A stretch of 64,000 nucleotides of DNA, taken from Thiocapsa roseilacustris (GTDB lineage Bacteria > Pseudomonadota > Gammaproteobacteria > Chromatiales > Chromatiaceae). Within the stretch, counting starts at the first letter, position 1; each line of letters begins with the position of its first letter. Positions 60,445-64,000 of this stretch are shown piece after piece. Below the pieces are notes generated by a model. The model did no database searches, was not told where the DNA came from, and saw only the letters and a program-made list of their open reading frames with translations. Made by a program: the position numbers and the translations under genes. Where the stretch lies: contig NZ_JBBWVE010000028.1 in the NCBI RefSeq assembly GCF_041903755.1, positions 1-64,000 on the forward strand. The letters are read 5' to 3'.

Positions 60445-61527
60445 ATGCCAACCACCGAAACCTATTACGAGGTCATGCGGCGCCAGGGGATCACGCGCCG
60501 CAGCTTCCTCAAGTTCTGCAGCCTGACGGCCACCGCGCTCGGACTCGCGCCGGCCTTCGCCGGGAAGATCGCGCACGCGATGGAGACCAAGCCGCGGATC
60601 CCGGTGGTCTGGCTGCATGGGCTCGAATGCACCTGCTGCTCGGAGTCCTTCATTCGCTCCGCGCATCCGCTGGTGTCCGATGTGATCCTCTCGATGATCT
60701 CGCTGGATTACGATGATCTCATTATGGCGGCGGCCGGGCATCAGGCGGAGGCGATCCTGGAGGAGGTGCGCCACAAGCACGCCGGGAACTACATCTTGGC
60801 GGTCGAGGGCAACCCGCCGCTCAATCAGGACGGCATGAGCTGCATTGTCGGCGGACGTCCCTTCATTGAGCAGCTTCTGGAGATGGCCGACAGTTGCAAG
60901 GCGGTCATCTCCTGGGGCTCCTGCGCCTCCTGGGGCTGCGTGCAGGCGGCACGGCCCAATCCGACGCGCGCCACCCCGGTCCACGAGGTCATCCGCGACA
61001 AGCCGGTCATCAAGGTGCCGGGCTGTCCGCCGATCGCGGAGGTCATGACCGGGGTCCTGACCTATATCCTGACCTTCGATCGGCTGCCGGAGCTGGACCG
61101 CCAGGGTCGCCCGCTGATGTTCTACGGCCAGCGCATCCACGACAAATGCTACCGCCGGCCGCACTTCGACGCCGGCCAGTTCGTCGAGACCTGGGACGAC
61201 GAGGGCGCACGCCGCGGCTACTGTCTCTATAAGGTCGGCTGCAAGGGACCAACCACCTACAACGCCTGCTCGACCATCCGCTGGAACGGCGGGGTCTCCT
61301 TCCCGATCCAGTCCGGACACGGCTGTATCGGCTGCTCCGAGGACGGCTTCTGGGACAAGGGCAGCTTCTATCAGCACGTCACCGATACCCACGCCTTCGG
61401 CGTCGAGGCCAATGCCGATCGCACCGGCATCGCCGTCGCCACCGGCGTGGGCGCCGCCATCGCCGCCCATGCGGCCGTCAGCGTCTACAAACACGCCCAA
61501 GACAAGAAGGGAGATGACCAAGCATGA
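60445..61527 (+). CDS. hupS: Uptake [NiFe]-hydrogenase small subunit
   Basis: HupS holds three Fe-S clusters and passes electrons from the H2-splitting large subunit. The 360-residue protein starts with a Tat signal (GITRRSFLKFCSLTATALGL), followed by VVWLHGLECTCCSESFIRSA (proximal cluster ligands) and GCPPIAEVMTGVLTY. Distal ligands lie in ISWGSCASWGCVQ, DKCYRRPHF and GYCLYKVGCKGPTTYNACST. A C-terminal membrane helix (TGVGAAIAAHAAVSVYKHA) anchors it. GGGGACGAC precedes ATG 60445. It overlaps hupL by 4 nt. Confidence 0.97.
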   Translation: MPTTETYYEVMRRQGITRRSFLKFCSLTATALGLAPAFAGKIAHAMETKPRIPVVWLHGLECTCCSESFIRSAHPLVSDVILSMISLDYDDLIMAAAGHQAEAILEEVRHKHAGNYILAVEGNPPLNQDGMSCIVGGRPFIEQLLEMADSCKAVISWGSCASWGCVQAARPNPTRATPVHEVIRDKPVIKVPGCPPIAEVMTGVLTYILTFDRLPELDRQGRPLMFYGQRIHDKCYRRPHFDAGQFVETWDDEGARRGYCLYKVGCKGPTTYNACSTIRWNGGVSFPIQSGHGCIGCSEDGFWDKGSFYQHVTDTHAFGVEANADRTGIAVATGVGAAIAAHAAVSVYKHAQDKKGDDQA

Positions 61528-63314
61528 GCGTCACCACGCCCAACGGCTTCGAGCTCGATACCGCCGGGCGACGCGTCGTCGTCGACCCGGTCACTCGTAT
61601 CGAGGGACACCTGCGCTGCGAGGTGAATCTCGACGAAAACAACGTGATCCGCAACGCGGTCAGTACCGGGACCATGTGGCGCGGGCTGGAGGTCATTCTG
61701 CGCGGTCGCGATCCGCGCGACGCCTGGGCCTTCACGGAGCGGATCTGCGGCGTCTGCACCGGCACCCACGCCCTGACCTCGGTACGCGCGGTCGAGGATG
61801 CGCTCGGGATCGCGATCCCGGAGAACGCCAACTCCATCCGCAACATCATGCAGCTCACGCTCCAGGCACACGACCATCTGGTGCATTTCTATCACCTGCA
61901 TGCGCTGGATTGGGTGGATGTGGTGTCCGCACTCGGCGCCGATCCGAAGGCGACGAGCGCGCTCGCGCAAAGCATCAGCGACTGGCCCAAGTCCTCGCCG
62001 GGCTATTTCCGCGACGTGCAGAATCGGCTCAAACGCTTCGTCGAGTCCGGCCAGCTCGGACCCTTCATGAACGGCTACTGGGGCAGTCCGGCCTATAAGC
62101 TGCCGCCCGAGGCCAATCTGATGGCGGTCACCCACTATCTGGAGGCGCTCGACTTCCAGAAGGAGATCGTGAAGATCCACACCGTCTACGGCGGCAAGAA
62201 CCCGCATCCGAACTGGCTGGTCGGCGGGATGCCCTGTGCCATCAATGTCAGCGGCACGGGCGCGGTCGGCGCGATCAACATGGAGCGGCTGAATCTCGTC
62301 AGCAGCATCATCGACCAGACCATCGCGTTCATCGACAAGGTCTATATCCCGGACCTGATCGCAATCGCCTCCTTCTACAAGGACTGGACCTACGGCGGCG
62401 GGCTGAGCAGTCAGGCGGTGATGTCCTACGGCGACATCCCGGATCATGCAAACGACGACTCGGCGGAGAACCAGCTCCTGCCGCGCGGGGCCATCATCAA
62501 CGGCAATCTCAACGAGATTCACGAGATCGACCTGCGCAACCCGGAGGAGATCCAGGAGTTCGTCGATCATTCCTGGTTCAGCTACAAAGACGAGACGCGC
62601 GGTCTGCATCCCTGGGACGGGGTGACCGAGCCCAACTTCGTGCTCGGACCCAACGCAGTCGGGAGCCGCACCCGGATCGAGGCGCTCGACGAGCAGGCCA
62701 AGTATTCCTGGATCAAGGCCCCTCGGTGGCGCGGACATGCGATGGAGGTCGGTCCGCTGGCGCGCTATGTCATCGGCTACGCCCAGGGCATCCCCGAGTT
62801 CAAGGAACCGGTCGACAAGGTGCTGACCGATCTCGGACTGCCGCTGGAGGCGATCTTCTCGACCCTGGGCCGCACGGCCGCGCGCGGGCTGGAGGCCTCC
62901 TGGTCGGCCCACAAGATGCGCTATTTCCAGGACAAGCTGGTCGCCAACATCAAGGCGGGCGACACGGCGACCGCCAATGTCGACAACTGGGATCCCAAGA
63001 CCTGGCCGAAGGAGGCGCGCGGTGTGGGCACGACCGAGGCCCCGCGTGGGGCACTCGGGCACTGGATCCTGATCACGCACGGCAAGATCGAGAACTACCA
63101 GGCGGTCGTGCCGACCACCTGGAACGGTTCGCCGCGCGACCCGGCGGGGAACATCGGTGCCTTCGAGGCATCGCTGCTCAACACCCCGCTGGCCAAGGCG
63201 GACGAGCCCCTGGAGATCCTGCGCACCCTGCACAGCTTCGATCCTTGTTTGGCCTGTGCGACGCACATCATGGGGCCGGACGGGGAGGAGCTCACCCGCA
63301 TCAAGGTTCGCTGA
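61524..63314 (+). CDS. hupL: Uptake [NiFe]-hydrogenase large subunit
   Basis: HupL carries the Ni-Fe(CN)2CO centre. The 596-residue protein has the N-terminal RIEGHLRCEVNL, the first metal motif FTERICGVCTGTHALTSVRA and the C-terminal second motif SFDPCLACATH followed by a 15-residue extension (IMGPDGEELTRIKVR) that would be removed by a maturation protease. All four Ni-ligand Cys are present. Tat co-export with HupS is expected. hupC follows after a 204-bp gap that contains a dispersed repeat. Confidence 0.97.
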   Translation: MSVTTPNGFELDTAGRRVVVDPVTRIEGHLRCEVNLDENNVIRNAVSTGTMWRGLEVILRGRDPRDAWAFTERICGVCTGTHALTSVRAVEDALGIAIPENANSIRNIMQLTLQAHDHLVHFYHLHALDWVDVVSALGADPKATSALAQSISDWPKSSPGYFRDVQNRLKRFVESGQLGPFMNGYWGSPAYKLPPEANLMAVTHYLEALDFQKEIVKIHTVYGGKNPHPNWLVGGMPCAINVSGTGAVGAINMERLNLVSSIIDQTIAFIDKVYIPDLIAIASFYKDWTYGGGLSSQAVMSYGDIPDHANDDSAENQLLPRGAIINGNLNEIHEIDLRNPEEIQEFVDHSWFSYKDETRGLHPWDGVTEPNFVLGPNAVGSRTRIEALDEQAKYSWIKAPRWRGHAMEVGPLARYVIGYAQGIPEFKEPVDKVLTDLGLPLEAIFSTLGRTAARGLEASWSAHKMRYFQDKLVANIKAGDTATANVDNWDPKTWPKEARGVGTTEAPRGALGHWILITHGKIENYQAVVPTTWNGSPRDPAGNIGAFEASLLNTPLAKADEPLEILRTLHSFDPCLACATHIMGPDGEELTRIKVR

Positions 63315-63375
63315 AACGCGTCTCGAGGCCGCTTGATGGGCTCGGGGTGAGCTTGGCCTCGACGCAACATGCAAG

Positions 63376-63460
63376 GAGCTCGTGACATCCGCTCCGCGGT
63401 GTCACGCATGCCCCGTGGCGTTCTGCGCCACGTGACACGATGGCCGAAATTACGAACGAG
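63376..63460 (-). repeat. Dispersed ~80-bp repeat, copy 2
   Basis: This is the inverted partner of 26366-26445, lying between hupL and hupC. It includes GTGACATCCGCTCCGCGGTG with a TCAC close, and a GTGGCG/CGCCAC dyad. Folding could slow or attenuate transcription into hupC. Confidence 0.75.
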
Positions 63461-63518
63461 GGCCGGGGTTCTCCTGTGCATATTACCCGGATTCATCGCT
63501 CACACTCGGGATGACAAC

Positions 63519-64000
63519 ATGAACACCAGCCTTCCACAGGTCAAACGAACCGCTGTCTACGTCTATCAGGCACCCTTGCGGGCCTGGCATTGGGTCAATG
63601 CACTCTCGATTACCATTCTGGCCATCAGCGGCTATCTGATCGGTAGCCCGCTCCCGACCTTGCCCGGCGAGGCGAGCGATCACTATGTGATGGGCTATAT
63701 CCGCTTCGCGCATTTCGCCGCGGCCTATGTCTTCGTGATCGCCTTCATCTTCCGGATCTATTGGGCTTTCGTCGGTAATCGCTACTCACATCAATTGTTC
63801 ACCCTGCCCTTCTGGCGCGCGAGCTTCTGGCACGAGTTGGTTCACGAGGTCCGCTGGTATGCCTTCAAGGAAGCCGAGCCAGCCAAATATATCGGCCACA
63901 ATCCGCTTGCTCACCTCTTCATGGTGGTCATCATCACCGTGGGAGGTCTGGTGATGATCGTCACCGGCTTCGCGCTCTATTCGGAGCAGACCGGGCTCGG
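63519..64000 (+). CDS. hupC: Hydrogenase cytochrome b subunit (cut by the window end)
   Basis: HupC links HupSL to the quinone pool through two haems b. The visible 160 residues include QAPLRAWHWVNALSITILAI (first helix and His), IRFAHFAAAYVFVIAFIFRI (second helix and His) and NPLAHLFMVVIITVGGLVMI. The gene runs off the right edge. It starts 204 nt after hupL, longer than the tight coupling of hupS and hupL. Confidence 0.95.
   Translation, partial: MNTSLPQVKRTAVYVYQAPLRAWHWVNALSITILAISGYLIGSPLPTLPGEASDHYVMGYIRFAHFAAAYVFVIAFIFRIYWAFVGNRYSHQLFTLPFWRASFWHELVHEVRWYAFKEAEPAKYIGHNPLAHLFMVVIITVGGLVMIVTGFALYSEQTGL

Noticed and set aside
1..64000. tRNA or rRNA genes and plasmid or phage origins
   Set aside because: I looked for cloverleaf-like stretches and iteron clusters near gaps and repeats and saw none that I could support by eye.

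Overview
The window reads as chromosome of a purple sulfur gammaproteobacterium (Chromatiaceae, closest in style to Thiocapsa/Allochromatium). The evidence is a form IA RuBisCO operon with CbbR, CbbQ and CbbO, a membrane-bound uptake [NiFe]-hydrogenase hupSLC with a sigma-54-type promoter, an AlgU/RpoE-MucABCD envelope-stress cluster, high-GC coding and many small dispersed repeats. This is inference from gene content; no 16S gene, tRNA or CRISPR array was seen.

Layout. 1-14,000 is a defence island: an antitoxin with a Doc toxin stub, a type I restriction-modification set (hsdR, hsdM, a small gene, hsdS), then a complete Wadjet-like jetABCD set in which a DUF29 gene sits between jetB and jetC. 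14,100-19,000 (minus strand) holds a DUF945 protein, dxs and a DsbD/CcdA-like thiol-redox membrane protein. 19,279-26,332 is the Calvin-cycle block: cbbR diverging from cbbL-cbbS-cbbQ-(S23 four-helix gene)-cbbO. 26,500-29,510 is a patchwork: an Asp/Glu racemase homologue with a signal peptide, a DUF2177 protein, a TIR-like/deoxyribosyltransferase-like protein, a shortened DUF3800 gene and remnants of hsdM and vapC. 29,585-34,331 carries a CACHE-PAS-PAS-GGDEF cyclase, a secreted Gly/Tyr/Pro repeat protein and an AI-2E-type permease. 34,589-38,909 is mucD and rpoE-mucA-mucB-mucC. Then come nadB and a PEP synthase gene with a 402-residue intein inserted beside the catalytic histidine.

45,061-50,512 is an accessory island (unknown protein, PLD-like protein, internally shortened SNF2-type helicase, Fic protein). 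It ends in a second, truncated and diverged 3' piece of ppsA, so the island lies between two ppsA copies. It separates ppsA from pckG, both gluconeogenic. 53,782-57,664 is a three-gene electron-transfer operon (heptahaem cytochrome c, cytochrome b, octahaem cytochrome c). A hendecad coiled-coil protein, arsM, a DUF1415 gene and hupS-hupL-hupC (cut by the window end) follow.

Two non-coding themes stand out. A composite fold-back repeat with TAAACCGCG ends occurs at least five times, and in four places its TAA is the stop codon of the adjacent gene. Degenerate 7-bp tandem arrays punctuate the cbb gaps, bracket the S23 gene and also run through hsdS coding sequence.
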